Of a stretch of DNA of 64,000 nucleotides, positions 30,751 to 43,882 are shown piece after piece. Each line of letters starts with the position of its first letter. Within the stretch, counting starts at the first letter, position 1. A program made the translations under genes and the position numbers. The notes below the pieces were generated by a model. That model saw only the letters and a program-made list of their open reading frames with translations. It did not search any database and was not told where the DNA came from. Source of the DNA: Eutreptiella sp. 'Long Island Sound 2002' (lineage: Eukaryota > Euglenozoa > Euglenophyceae > Eutreptiales > Eutreptiaceae); NCBI GenBank assembly GCA_964036045.1, contig OZ038385.1, positions 38,294,808 to 38,358,807 of the forward strand, given 5' to 3'.

Positions 30751-31083
30751 ATGGATGCGCAACGTTGTGCTTGCAACGCACCGCACCTTACCCCAGCAGT
30801 GGCCAAGCAAGCGCCGCTCGAACTGCAAACGCTATGGATTGTGTCAAGCCAATTTGACAAAAACTTGACCCGTTTCTGGGTTGTGTGTCACAAATTGCAT
30901 GAGAGATGTAGTCTGCGTCGCAGCTTGCTGGGCAACAGGTTTGTTGTGTGGGGATGGGCGCCATCCTGTGCGCACGCAAAGGCGGCTGCTACATTTCAGA
31001 TCATTGATGAAGCCCTCAAGAGGGGAGTTGTGACACATTCACTTGATGCCCGCCCGGATGGGGAGGGCGTGCATGCGGACTGA
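30751..31083 (+). CDS. Candidate terminal coding block
   Basis: The frame reads QTLWIVSSQFDKNLTRFWVV and then ATFQIIDEALKRGVVTHSLD, stopping at 31,081-31,083. It follows a region (30,050-30,750) where several shorter frames compete and none is compelling. It may be the last part of the same decayed gene as 28.4-30.0 kb. Unknown family. Confidence 0.3.
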   Translation: MDAQRCACNAPHLTPAVAKQAPLELQTLWIVSSQFDKNLTRFWVVCHKLHERCSLRRSLLGNRFVVWGWAPSCAHAKAAATFQIIDEALKRGVVTHSLDARPDGEGVHAD

Positions 31084-31089
31084 AACGGA

Positions 31090-32210
31090 ATTTGTGAAGC
31101 GGCTTGCAACCACACTACAAAAGTGTGGAGACAACGCTCCTATACTTGCGGTATGGGACATTGCACTCCCCTCCTTTTTCAATGTACTTAAATGGGAGTC
31201 GTAGGAGTGTCACCCCGAGGCCCCACTATTGAAATGGACGGACGTGATTTCGTTTTTACGGGCAGATCGCTATGGACTGCTGCGTTGAACATGTCAATGT
31301 GCCGTCATAAAGGGAGCATAGAAACCGCTTGGAGCATGCTTTCAATTGCAAATTAAGTCGCACGATGGCACACACACACGCACACACACAAACACACACT
31401 CAAAAGAACACATGGAGACACAGACGTACAGCGATACTCAATGAGTTGATCTTGCTTGTTCTAGTATAGCTTCCACTAGAGCGAACGTAGAAGAAGGCCC
31501 AGAATAGCAATTGTCGATGATGCATGACTCACTCACGACTACCACCTTCCTTGTTGTAATGGGAAAAGGTATGTGCCTCTTTTACAGCCCTTGGCCCTTA
31601 GTCCCACCCACAACCAAGACTCTATCCCACAACGGCGGGTATTTCAGAGACAAGCGTGAGCGTAGCTCCAGGAAGCGAGTCATGATTTTTTAATGGTATG
31701 CATTAGGATGAGACCAAATATTTTCATATCAAATTTTCATCGGTATACATCATTTAGTGGTTGTTGCGATTGAGGTATTAGCTCGCACCTTGGGCGTTTA
31801 GGCAGCTAATGAGGAAGGCCACACGACATCCCAAACTCTTAGGGACCTCAACAACAAACCATAAAAGTCAGGTTGCGTGGACGCGTTCTTGTTTGTGACA
31901 GGGTGTTCGAGGACTTCTGTGTCGAGACAGTGTTAAGAGAAATCAATAGTTGAAGCAACCGATATCCGAAATACAAAAACGACATATGGGCTTCAGGAAT
32001 GCTCAAGGTCAAACAAAGGCAAGGTTACAGCGAGCAACCCAAACATGAGTACGGATCTCAAAAACAGCGAAGGAAAAGAGCAAACAACAACGCCGTCATC
32101 AGATGACAACTTAGAAGAAAGGGAGTAGATTGTGTGCCCGTAAGCAATGTATGTCATGCCGACAACATAGGATAGGCTTCGCCTCCAACGATTGTGGCTC
32201 ATTGAGCTCG
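31090..32210. other. Non-coding stretch before the satellite region
   Basis: No convincing frame. It contains a CA-rich microsatellite (about 31,370-31,401) and AT-rich sequence. From about 32,210 the first recognisable 53-bp satellite units appear (GGGAGCAATCAATTTTGCTACATGA). Confidence 0.5.
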
Positions 32211-34205
32211 CCCTTCTAGCGTCGGAAGTTGGGAGCAATCAATTTTGCTACATGAACCCCAACATTCTCGGGGTCCCGAAAAGGGGGGGGGGGGCTATCA
32301 ATGTTGCTAAACCATTGTTGCCTTCTCATCGTTGAAAAGTGCTATGGAAACAATGTGGTGTGGGCCACGGAGTGGGAAGCAACTAATGTGGCTACATAAC
32401 GACTACATTCTCACAATCCCCAAAAGGCAACACAATCAATGTGCCTAGCCAATGTTTATTTCTCCGGGTCCTCAAAGTAGGGAGCAAGTAACATTGCTAG
32501 GTCGTCACTTACTGCTTGACGTCACCAAAGAGGAAAGCCATCCATGCCGCGACATAACCACTACCTTTTCGGGCTCCCCCAAGTGGGGAGCAATCAAAAA
32601 GGCTATATACCATGACTGCTTTCTCGAGATCTCCAAGGTGTGGTGAAATTAATGTGTTGACATAAACTGTGCCTTCTTGGGGTCCCAACAATGCACCAAA
32701 AACAATGTGGCTATCTAACGTTCATTTCTCCGGTCCCCAAATGGGGAGGAAGCAACACGGCTACGGATCCCCTGAATGCTTCAGGCCCCCAAAGAGGCGT
32801 GCAAACAATGTGGGTAAGTGAGCCCAACCTCCTTTCAGTCCCCAAAATGGGGAGCAACCATTGTGGCTAAATGACCCCTATCTTCTCAATATGCTTCTCC
32901 GGATCCCGAAAGTGGGGAGGAATCAGTGCGGGACAATAAGCCTGGGCATCGGCCGTTTCGAAATGTGCGGAGAAATGAATGTTGCTACATTACGTCCGCC
33001 TTGAAGAGGTCGCCGAAATGGGTGCTAATCGATGCGGCACATCGATTAGCAAGGTTTGGCGTTTATGTAGCCACAATTCTTGCTCCCCACTTTAGGGTCT
33101 CCGTGAACACACGGTTTGCTTCAACATGCTCCCGACTGTGAGAACCACAAAGGTTATGTAGCCACAGTGATTCCTCCACACTTCGGAGATCCCGGAAAGG
33201 CAGAGGTGATGTGGCCGCATCGATTCCTCCGGGTAGGCGGGTGTTATGAAGCTACATTATTAGGGCTCCAATTTGGGAGAGACCATGCAGGTTGTCTAGC
33301 CACATTCGTTCCTCCCCACTTCAGGGATCATCGGAAGGCAGCGATGATGTAGCCACATGGATTACTCCGAGAAGGCAAGAGTTATGTGCCCACGGTTATT
33401 GCCCCTCTGGTGGTGACCGTGAGACAGTCGGGGTTCTGTAGCCATATTGATTGATTGGTTCCCACTTAGAGCAATGCGGGAAGGGCCACTCTACTTTCTT
33501 CGCACTTTGGGGATCTTGGAAAGGCAAGATTTATGTCGGGACATTCATTGCTCCCCAGTGCGTGGACTGTACGAAGGCACGGCTATGGAGCCACCTCTAT
33601 TCCTCCCCCAACCGTGGGCCTCCATCATTTAGCCACATTGGTTGTTCCCCGCTTTGAGAATCCCATAAGGCAAGGTTAGGTAGCCACAGTATTTGCTCAA
33701 CACCTTGACGACCTTAAGAAGGCAGAGCAGATTTCGCCATGGTGATTACTCCCCACTTTTGTGACCCCACAAAGTTGGGGTTAATTAGCCGTGTTCATTG
33801 CCCCGCACTTTGGGGACTTTGCTTACGTAGGGGTTGTCTAGCGACATTGATTGTTCCCCACTTAGGGGGTCCGGTAAGATAGGGAGTATATAGACACAAA
33901 GGCAGGGTTATGTTGTCACATTCTTTGCCCAACGCTCTAGTGACGTTGACAATCTAGAGCGAGTTTATTGATGGTTTCCCACTTTTGTTATCCAAAAAAC
34001 ATTGGGGTTACCCTAACCTGGGGGTAATTCAGCCCCCTTCATTGCTCCCCATTTGGGGAATTTCTCTCAAGGAGGGGTTATGTAGCCACATCGATTGTGT
34101 GCCACTTTGGGGCCTGCACTAAGGCGGTGGTTATATAGACACATTGCTTGCTCCGCGCTTTGGACACTTCAAAAGGCAAGGGTTGTGTAGCCACTTCGAT
34201 TGGAC
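32210..34205. repeat. Degenerate 53-bp satellite, both orientations
   Basis: Units of about 53 bases match, loosely, GTGGCTACATAACCCCTGCC followed by TTCTCGGGGTCCCCAAAGTG and GGGAGCAATCAAT. From 32,210 to about 33,060 they read on the plus strand; from about 33,060 to 34,205 they read as the reverse complement (GTAGCCACATTGATTGCTCC). Identity between neighbours is low, so this is an old array. The unit length is not a multiple of three and open frames in it are accidental. Confidence 0.8.
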
Positions 34206-37200
34206 CCCGAGACGGGAGAGGGTCATCATGGTCTGAACAGTGGAAAGCAATGGAGTGGAGACATGGGAAGCAATCTGCGTGGCAAAGTAAAAAATATCCC
34301 TTCTCAGTGTCGCCGAAGTGTTGAGCAATGAATACGGCGACATAACCTTATCTTCGAAGATTCCCTAAAGTGGAGAGCAACCAATTGGGCTACATAACCA
34401 CTACCTTCTCCACGTCCCCAAAGCGAGCAGCAATCAATGTGGCCACCTAACCCCCGCCTTTACACCGCATTCAAAGTGGGGAGCGATGAATGTGGCCACA
34501 CGAATCTAGCCTTGGCAGAACCCCCAAAGTGTGCAGCAAGTACTGGGCAAACATAATTCTTGCCTTCTCGAAGTCCCGAAAAAGGCAGAAATTCAATGAA
34601 GCCGAAGGCCCTTTGATTTCCTCAAGACACCCGAACAGGGCAACAAGCAATGTGGCTATGTACTCTCTTCCTTATCGGGGTCCCCAAAGAGGGGAGCAAT
34701 CAATGTGCATGTATAACCCCCACCTACTGGATCTGGCTAAATGAGCTCTCGCTTCTCACTGTCACCAAAGTGTTGAGCAAACAATGCAGCTGGAAAACCT
34801 TACCTTCATAGATTCTCCAAAGAGGAGAGCAATCCATGTGTCTTCCTAACCGTTGGATCCCAAAAGCTCTAAGCAATTATTACAGCTAGAAATCAACTAC
34901 CTTCTCCTAGGCCACAACCTGAAAGGAATCATTCTAGCTACATAATCCTTGCCTTTCCGGTGTCCCCAACATCGCGAGCAATCAATGTGGCTACATAACC
35001 CTTGCCTTGTCAGAATCCCCAACTCGGGACGAAATCAATGTGGCTACGCGATTGTTGCCTTTTCGAGATCCCCAAAGCGGGGAGCAACCAATACGGTAAC
35101 AAAACCTCTGCCTTGTTGTGGGCCCTAGCATGAGAGGAGTCATTGCGGCTACACGGCCCTTGTCTTACGAGGTCCCAACATGGTGGGCAAGGAACGTGGC
35201 CACGTGACTGCTGCCATCGCGGGGTACCAAACGTGGTGAGCCATCAATGCTGCTACATAACTGCTGCAATCTGGCAATCAATATTGCTACATCACCACTA
35301 GCTTCTCGCGGGGCCAAATGTGAGCACACAGTTTGGCTAAATGACCCCTGCCCTCGCAGACTTTCCAACGTGGTGAGCAATCAATGTGGCTACATAACTC
35401 CCGCCTTCGTAGATGCCCAAGTAGGGAGCAATGAATGTGGCTACATATTGTTGCCTTCTAGAGGTCACCAAAGTGGATCAATCAATACTGCTACATGACT
35501 ACTGCCTTGTTGCGGGCACCAATGTGAGAGCAATCAATTTGGGTACACAACCCGTGCCCTAACGGAGTCCCCGATGTGGTGAGCAATCATTGTGGCTTCA
35601 TGACACCTGCCTTCACAGGGTCCCCAACGTGGTTAGATTAGCACTTTGATTTCTCCGCGTTTTGGGGATCTTGCAAAGGCAATAATCATGTAGCCTCATT
35701 CATTACCGCACATTTTGTGGACTCCGCGAAGGCAAGGTTATATCGGCCCTTCGTGTTGTACCCACATCGCCGCGATGCTGAAGGTAGTGGATTATGTGGC
35801 CAAAACGGTTGTTCCCTGCTTCTAAGAAGGCAAGGTTACGTAGCAACAACAAAAACAAGTACCTTTTGAGGATCCCCAAACTGTAGAGCAATGAATGAGG
35901 CTACAATACCACTGCATTGTCCCACTCACAAAAAAGCGAAAGAATCAACGTGACTCCGTGACCGTTGATTCATTAGGATCATCAAGCTGGGGAGTAAGGC
36001 ACATGGGTGCGTAGTTCATTCCTTCTTGTGGTTCCCAAAGTAGGGAGCAATCATTGTGGCCAAGTCAACTCACCCTTCCCCTCTCCTCAAAGTGGGGATC
36101 AATGTCGCTACCTAACTCCGACCTTGTCCGGGTCAGCAATGTTGCGACGATCAATGTGGCTACATCATCTTTGCCTTCCTAGGATCACCGAAAAGGGGTG
36201 AAAGTAATTTGGCCACATAACCTATGTGGCCTCGGTTGAGGGCCTCGGATCTACAAAGAGGGGGGCAATGGACGTGGCTACATAACGCCCACTGCGGGGG
36301 AGTCCCAGGAGTGGGGAGCAATCCATGTGGCTACACAACCGCTGCCTTCTCCACGTCCCTAAAGAGGGAGCAATTAATACGACGAGAGAACCATGGCCTT
36401 CTCGCGGGCCCGAATGTGAGAGCAACCCGGGTGGCTACATAACCCCTGCCTTCTCGGGGTCCACATGATGTGGCCACATTAATTGGTCTCACATTGGGGC
36501 TCGCGAGAAGACCGTGTTTTTGTTGCCCCTTTTATTTGCTCTCTCTTTGGGGACCTCGAGAAGGCATCGGTATTGTGGCCACATTCACAACTCTCCACCT
36601 GCGGCCCTCTACGAAGGCGGCAGTAATGCAACCACATCGTGGTGTGCTTCCCTTCTCGGTGTTTGCAACATGGTGAGAATTGCATTTGGCTGCATAACCC
36701 CCGCCTTCCTAGAGCCCCCAAAGGGGTGAGTAATCAATCTGGCAGAACCGCTACCTACTCGAGGTCCTGAATAATGGAGGAATCAAGACGGCTACAAAAC
36801 CATAGCCTCATTCCGGGTCCAAATGTGAGAGCAATCAATGTGGCTATATCACCCTTGCCTTCTACGTGTCCCGAACATGGTGGGCAATCAATGTGGTTAC
36901 GTGACGTCTGCTTGCTCGGTATCCCCAAAGAGTGGTGAAATCAATGTGGCTCTATAAGCCAAGCCTTGTCGGAGTCCACAAAATAAGACAATCAATGTGG
37001 CTACCCAACTGCTGATTTCTGAGCATCCCAAAGTAGGGGGCAAGCAGTGTGGCTACGTAGTCCGTTCCTTCTTGGGGTCCTCCAAATCGGGAGCAATCCT
37101 GGTGGCTCCGTCAGTTTGCCATTCCCGGGGCCCCAAAAGTGGGGAACAATCAATGTGGCTACATAACACGTTTTTCCCTAGTGCAATACACATCACCTAT

Positions 37201-38654
37201 GCCTTCCGGGGATCACTAAAATGGGCAGCAATCAATGTGGCTGCATAATTTCCATGTTCTCAGGGCAACCATAGTGGTGAGCAATCAACGTGGCTACATA
37301 ACCCCCTCCTGGCGGAGACCCACAACATGGGGAAATCAATGCGGCTACACAACCCTTGTCTTCGCGGGGTCCCCAAAATTGGGAGCAATCAATATGCCTA
37401 CACAAGCCCAGGCCTTCTCATGGTCTGCAAAGTGGGCACGAACCAAATTTGCCAAAGCACCTCTGCCTTCTCAAGGTCATGAAAATGAAGAGCAATCAAG
37501 ATGGCTACATAACCTTACCTTCTCAAATTCCTCAAAGCCGAGAAAAATCAACGTGGATTTCTACCCACCACCTTCTCAGCGTCCCCAAAGCAGGGGGTAA
37601 TTAATGTGGCTAAAAGCTCGTTGCCTGCACCTGGGGTCCAATGTGAGCGCAATCAATGTAGCCTCATATGTGGCTACATAACCCCCCCGCGCGCAAGATG
37701 CACAAAGTGGGCGCCAAAAACGTGGGTGCATAACCCATGCCTGATGGGATGTTGAATGGGATCCCCAAAGCGGGAAGCAAAAAATATGGCTACATAGACC
37801 GTGCAATCTAGGAGTCCAAAAAATGAGACATAGTCAATGAAGCTACCCAATACTTGATTTTTAAGGATCGAGAAAGTGGGGCCCAAGGAATACGGCCACA
37901 CAATATCTTTGTTGTTGGGGTCCCAAATGTGGGGAGCAATAAATTTGCCCAAAAAAGGTGGCCCTTCCAATGAGATGGCCGAAATTGCCCCCGGGCCCAA
38001 AAATAACCCCTCCTGCAAAGTCCCCCCAACAAGTGATCATGAGAAGGGGGCCTAACAACACTGAAATCTAAATTTTTTGACCACATGAAACAAACGGGAT
38101 TGTTTTAGATTACCCCAAAACTAACATTTGCTTGTCTCTGTGCAACGCGACTTTTGCGTTGAGGAGCCCTGGAAAACAAGGAAAACGGTCGAAATTTGAG
38201 GGGATGTACCACAATGTGTGACACTCATGGAACACATGGCAACTGGCAAAAACAGTCCGATGGATGATCGAACACAACTTGGGTTTTGTTATTGCGTCCT
38301 ATAACATTGGAATTCATCACGTTACCTGGAACAAAAAAAATCTCAACAAAACTGGGCATACGGATAGACCAATTAGTCAAGGTTGTCGAGTTCTAGACAA
38401 GAGACGCGAAGACTGCATCTAAACTGGTGCAACGTGCATGGAGTTGCCATACCTCAATAAGCCGACAAAAAGAATACATATGTGTGTGAGGTATGTCCTA
38501 AGGAAAACAAAAATGATCAAAGCAGTTATAGCAAAAGACGTAGCACCCAAATATGGCACCACACACTTCAAATAACGACAGTGGGATCCCCACGAGATTT
38601 CAAACGGCGTCTTGTTGCAGAGAAATGTGCAAATCTAACTACGATCAAGCACAG

Positions 38655-39170
38655 TTTTCAAGGTAATAGTGTCTCATCCTAGACGACTTGGTGAAATTGC
38701 ATGCTTTAAAACACGCCTTATACCAACTGGGGTGTCTTTCTAGACAACTCTTTGAGCCTCATAAGTGCCAAACCCGCTTCAATGGTATTGGTGTCTAGTT
38801 ATCGACAAGTAAGTAACTCTAAGTACCCTCGTACTATCAAAAGAAGCTTCAAGGTAATAGTGTGTGGTTCTAGACAACTTGGTAAAATTGCAAGCTTCAC
38901 AACATGTTTCCTCCCAATGGGTGTCTGCTTGAAGACCACTTTGTAATTTCACTAACATCAAACGCGGTTCCAACGTATTGGCGCGTGGCTCTAGAAAACT
39001 TAGTAAAATTGGATACTTATAACCATCTAGCCAATGGTATGTGGTTCTAGACAATTCTTGAAATTACATTACAATCAAACCCAATTCAAGGGTTTTGGTG
39101 CTTAGTTCTAGACAACTTTGTAAATTTGCATGATGTAGGGCACATTGTCTACCAACTGGTGTCCGGTCCC
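38655..39170 (+). repeat. TCTAGACAACTT repeat block (copy A)
   Basis: Eight degenerate units of roughly 62 bases, each with TCTAGACAACTTNGTAAA and a preceding GGTATTGGTGT or GGTAATAGTGT. It is unrelated in sequence to the 53-bp satellite on either side. The second copy is at about 49,135-49,650. Confidence 0.75.
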
Positions 39171-40699
39171 CGACCCGTTGAATTTCACTACTATCACGGC
39201 GAAGCGGGGAACAATCAAGGTGGGTACACAACCGCCGCCTTAGCGGGATCGACAAAGTGGGGAGTAATCAATGTGGCCACATAACCCCCAGCTGGGGAGC
39301 GCTCAAACTTGCTAAATCATTTTTGTCCCCTCATGGTCACTAGAATGTTCAGCAATCAAAATGGATGCATAACCTTGCCTTCGTGAATTCCCCAAACTGG
39401 GCAGCACTCAACGCAGCTGTATCACTGGTGCCATGTCGAGGTCCCAAAAGCAAAGAGCAATCAATAATGGTATATAACCACTGCCTTTTCTGGTGGCCCA
39501 ATGCGAGAGCCATCAATGCGGCTACATAACCCCTACTTTCGCAGAGTCCCCGGAGTTGGGAGCAATAAATATGGTCACATATTTCCCGCCTTGGCCGGAT
39601 CCCTTAAGTGGGGAGCAATCAATGTGGCTACATAATGACTGCCTTCCCTGAAACCCCAAAATGTGGAGCAAGTAATGTGGCTACATAACCAGTGCCATAT
39701 CCGTGTCTCCAAGAAGGGACACCATCAATGTGCCTACCTCACTGCTAATTTCTCATGATCCCCAAAGTGTGGAACAAACATTATAGCTACATAGTCTCCT
39801 CCTTGTTAGGGTCCCCAAAATGGGGAGCAATCAATATGTCTCATTCATCTCACCATTCTTGGGGTCCCCAAAATGGGGGGCAATCAGTGTGCAATAGAAC
39901 CCCCACACTTCTTACGCACCCAAGTGTGCAAAGCAATCAATATGGCAACACAATTGTCGCCTTCTTCAAGCAATCAACGTGGCTACATCACCTCTACGTT
40001 GCGGGGTTCCCCGAAGTGGGAAGCAATCAAAGGGGCTATATCCTCTCGGTGTTCTTAGGTTCCGGAAAATGGGCAAAAATTAATGCGGCTGCACAATCCT
40101 CGCCTTCTTGGGGAGCAATCATTGTGGCTACATGGACCCTAAATTCGCGGAGACCTCATAGCAATTACTCTGGCTACAGGACCCTTGCCTTCTCGTGGGC
40201 CTGCAAGGGGGGAGTAAATAATGTCCCGATATAGCCAAAACCTTTTCGTGGTCCGCAAAGGAGGTGGCAATCAGTGCGCGAACATAGGCCAAGTCTTGTT
40301 GAGTCCCAAAGGTGGGGAGCAATAAATGTGGCTATATAACTATTGCCTTCTCAAGATCCGCAAAGTGGGGAGTAATGAATGTGGCTACATGCCCTTTGCC
40401 GTGTGTCACGGGGTCCACCATAGCTCACTGTTACCTTCTTTGTGACACCCCAACAATTCAACCTCTTCCTTCTTTCTTGGTGTGCCTTGGTGTGGGCATG
40501 GCAGTTAGTCCCCTGAAAGACAAACTTTCTTCTTCATTTGGGGTTGGGGAGCCTTGCAACGTTGCTTACCGACCCCATCTTTCAAGGCTATGTGGTGGGT
40601 GGCCTTCATGCCCCCCCACCCCACCCCCATGCCGTATTTTCCCCAACATCCCGTCTCAACTGCCGGTGGGGTGGGGGGGGGATGCCTCATAAAGGCCGA

Positions 40700-41143
40700 A
40701 TGAATTCAGAAGGCGGCGGTAAGGATACGCCACAGAGCCGGACTACCGTGGGCGGGAGGCCGTCCACTTTTGCTACAGAAGAGGCAAGGAATAAAGGAAC
40801 AGCTTGCGCGGCGGCACTGAGAGGTATAAAGGGGCCATCGTAGTAAGTTGTTGGGTGCATGGGTGATGGTAGGACAATTAAGGTGCACATTTGAGCCGCG
40901 CCACAACCACACAGATGAGAGCAAAGGATTCGACAATTGACCGGACGTGACAATTGCTTTGAAGAAAAGAGAGACCTAAGGGGGCTGCTAGACCTTTCGG
41001 GACCTGAGCAGTCTCTCCGGGTGCCGCTCAAGAGCGGGGTAACCCTTGCTCACCCAGCACATGATGGGGCAGCTTCCAGAATAGAGCAGCGTGTCAATAC
41101 GCAACCATGCCAATGTGAATTCATGATTTGGACCCCGCTGTAG
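40700..41143 (+). CDS. Candidate split gene in the duplicated unit (copy A)
   Basis: An ATG at 40,700 opens MNSEGGGKDTPQSRTTVGGR and about 25 more coding-like codons to a possible donor GAGAG|GTATAA at 40,832. A second segment in 40,937-41,143 (NCFEEKRDLRGLLDLSGPEQ) ends at TAG. Composition differs clearly from the surrounding satellite. No family recognised. The identical block recurs at 51,180-51,623 in copy B. Confidence 0.35.
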
Positions 41144-41526
41144 ATGCTCCCAACCCACAAGAACCGGTGGATTTGATGGGGTGCAATTTTGTTTGGTACG
41201 TAAGGGGTCTAAAGGTGCGCTTTTGTGCACTTTGTGTCATTATGTGATGCTTGTTTGGGCTAACACTCCTCCCCGCCCCGTCACCCGCATCTCTATAGTG
41301 GCGGAGCAGCTTAGCCCTACCATGTCCGTTACCTGGCGGCTATCGTAGAAACTCCGGCACAAAGAGCGTCGGAAAAATTGCATACGACCAAAGACGAATT
41401 CAAGAAGGCCATCAACGTCACCATCAACTTCAAGACGTGTCTATGCCTCCTCAAGTTAGTAGCATTGCGCGCAGCAAAAGTAGCAGCATACCGGATTACA
41501 TCGGTGTCTAACTTGCACCTTCCATC

Positions 41527-41706
41527 ATGCTGGTTTGTGATTGTTCACATGGCATACACATTCCGAGGGGGACACAATGTCAATTGATGAATTTCATCCC
41601 CATTGATCTTCTTGCCTTTGCTAAAATAAAATTGGCCCCCAAGTATTTGGCATCCTTGCTGCACTTTGTGGTTGATGATGATGGCATACCCTATGTCACT
41701 GTGTAA
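41527..41706 (+). CDS. Small ORF (59 codons) in the duplicated unit, copy A
   Basis: An ATG at 41,527 opens MLVCDCSHGIHIPRGTQ and continues MNFIPIDLLAFAKIKLAPKY and LLHFVVDDDGIPYVTV to a TAA. Composition is strongly protein-like. Upstream coding-like sequence (41,378-41,525, DEFKKAINVTINFKTCLCLL) lies in another frame, so this may be the last exon or the end of a frameshifted gene rather than an independent peptide. Its twin in copy B differs by one silent change (second codon CTG to TTG). Confidence 0.4.
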   Translation: MLVCDCSHGIHIPRGTQCQLMNFIPIDLLAFAKIKLAPKYLASLLHFVVDDDGIPYVTV

Positions 41707-42759
41707 CAAAGAAATTAGTACTCCATAATTAATCGTACACCGGTGGCCGAATGTTCCCCGCTTCTTGGCTGTTGTCCCCTATTGGTGAGCTTCGCTCAGG
41801 GCTTGGGGGGAAGGAGGGGCTACCACACACCAGGAGCGGAAGAGGATGAATGGAGTGGAAAGATGCAAGATTACAGTAGCAGGGGGACTTGAATAATTGC
41901 ATAGGCACCTATGTTGTGTAGCCACATTCACGGTTCCCCCAATTGAGGACCTTGAGAAGGTAGACTGCCTTCTCGTGGCCCCCCAAAGTGGGGTGTGATC
42001 AAGGTGGTTGCCTAACCTGTGTCGTCTAAGTGTTCCAAAAATGGGGACCAATCAATGTGGCCGCAAAACGCGTGCTGTTTGAGGGCCGCCAAATTGGGAA
42101 ACTGGAAAGAAATCAATGTGGCTACACGAACCCTGTCTTCAGGCGGTCCCGGATACATAGACCTAGCATTCTTGCCATCCCCAAAATGGACAACCATTAA
42201 TGAGGTTAAATACCTACCGCCTTCTCGCGTTCCCCAAAGAGCGGCGCAATCAATGCAGCTACATAATGTGCGCCTTCTTATGGTCCCCAAAGAGCGGAGC
42301 AAACGGGGTGGCTACATATCCGCGTTCTTCTCAACGTACATGAAGTGGGGAGGATTCAATATGGCCACAATCTTTGCCAGCTTACGGTCCCGAAGAGGCA
42401 AGCAATGAATAAGGCTTCATGACCCCTGGCGTCAGTAGAGTCCCGGAAGAGGGGAAGGTTGGGCAATGTGGCAACATAGCCCTTGCGTTCTTGGGGTCCC
42501 AAAAGTGGGGAGCCACTAATGAGCAAAAAAAAAACCACTGCCTTCTCGCTGTCGCAAGGATGGGGAGCAATGAATGTGGCTACATGGCCTCTGCCTTCTC
42601 ACGGTCGCCAAAGAGGGGAGCAATCAATGTGGCTACATAACCTATACTTTACTGTCCCCCAAGTGCGTAAGAATCAACGTGGCTGCATAATACGTGCCTT
42701 TTCGGGATCCCCAAAGTGCGGAGCAATCAATATTGCGACATAACCCTTGCCGTGAAAAA

Positions 42760-42862
42760 TGTAAACCGTGTACAAAAAAATTGTCTAGTGGTGTAATTTT
42801 TTTTGGCGGTAAATGCGTGTAATTTTTTTGCGGTAATACGTGTAAATTATTTTCAAAAAATT
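42760..42862. repeat. AT-rich CGTGTAATTTTTTTGCGGTAA repeat, copy A
   Basis: Three degenerate units with GTGTAATTTTTTTT and GCGGTAAATGCGTGTAA. The same family recurs at 53,240-53,342 and, larger and in both orientations, at 55,258-55,560. Confidence 0.75.
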
Positions 42863-43292
42863 GAAAATTGAAAGAAATGCAACCTTTGCAATACATGCGC
42901 AATATGTACAGCTACCGGTTCCGTACGGCACCCTATGACAACCTTAACGATGGGACGCCGAGTCCACAAAGCACATAGCACTCTGCGTAGCCACCAATTA
43001 GTTGGGACTCGGCCAATATAACATAGTTTCACATGTTGTCATTGGCACTAGACTCAAAATCAGGCCCAAGAAAAGAGTCTTGACAGGGCCATGGCCTTCG
43101 TCCAGTGTGCCTGCACTCGAAACAAAATCATGCTGAAGAAAAAGAGTCCCGACAGGGCCATGGCCAACGCTAGTGCGACCATTATAGGCCACCAAGGCAC
43201 TAGCATGGGGCCAATATAATAGCAATCCTATACGCTCCACCTTTGGTACACCAAACGGCGGAGGAAAATACAGCCTAGAAAACATGCACCCG

Positions 43293-43553
43293 CTACAAGT
43301 AGTTGCAGAATGCACGCTTGTAAATCAAGTCAATTTTTGTGTCACCGGACTTGGGCTTTGCACCAAGATTGGGGTTAAACTGACAAGCGGCGCGCAACTC
43401 TACCACTAGCTGCTTGGATAGGTCATCGATGAAACGCTAGTCACGCTCCAGCGTGGCAGATGCATCTGCTGGGTAGCCATCCGGCACCTTGCGCCACTCT
43501 CCACAGATGAGGACCTTGGGACGGGTGTCCTCCTCCTCTGTGGGAGTGGCCAT
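43293..43553 (-). pseudogene. Small broken gene with in-frame TAG, copy A
   Basis: The minus-strand ATG at 43,553 opens MATPTEEEDTRPKVLICGEW and runs to TAG at 43,437-43,439. The same frame then continues RFIDDLSKQLVVELRAACQF and GDTKIDLIYKRAFCNYL to TAG at 43,293-43,295. Composition is equally protein-like on both sides of the internal TAG, so this is one 85-residue product broken by a single stop. Codons also stay open upstream of the ATG. No family recognised. Copy B carries the same TAG, so the stop is older than the duplication. Confidence 0.55.
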
Positions 43554-43882
43554 GGAAGGTTGTCCAATTGGCATAGCAGCGCAAAACAGAAAATTCACTT
43601 TCATTTCGGTCCCCCACATGCATTGCACCATATCATGGGTTTGCGGCTCTTCACCGTTGAATGACGAATAAGCTCCTTCGCCAACTCAAGGGTAGACAGG
43701 CCCAAACGGCCAAGCAATAGTACATTGCATGTGTTTACATAGGGTATCATCCGTGCCCACGGAACTCATTGTGGCCGATTTCTTCGTGTATGCCTCGGTG
43801 CCATTCGCAGAGCATTGCTTGAAGGACATTGTTGCATACACGAAGGGCAAAAACAAAGGAGAAGTGGCTTCAGAGCGGGGTG

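Noticed and set aside
28424-31083. A tyrosine-recombinase, Helitron or reverse-transcriptase gene
   Set aside because: The segments are protein-like but none of the catalytic motifs of these families could be found.
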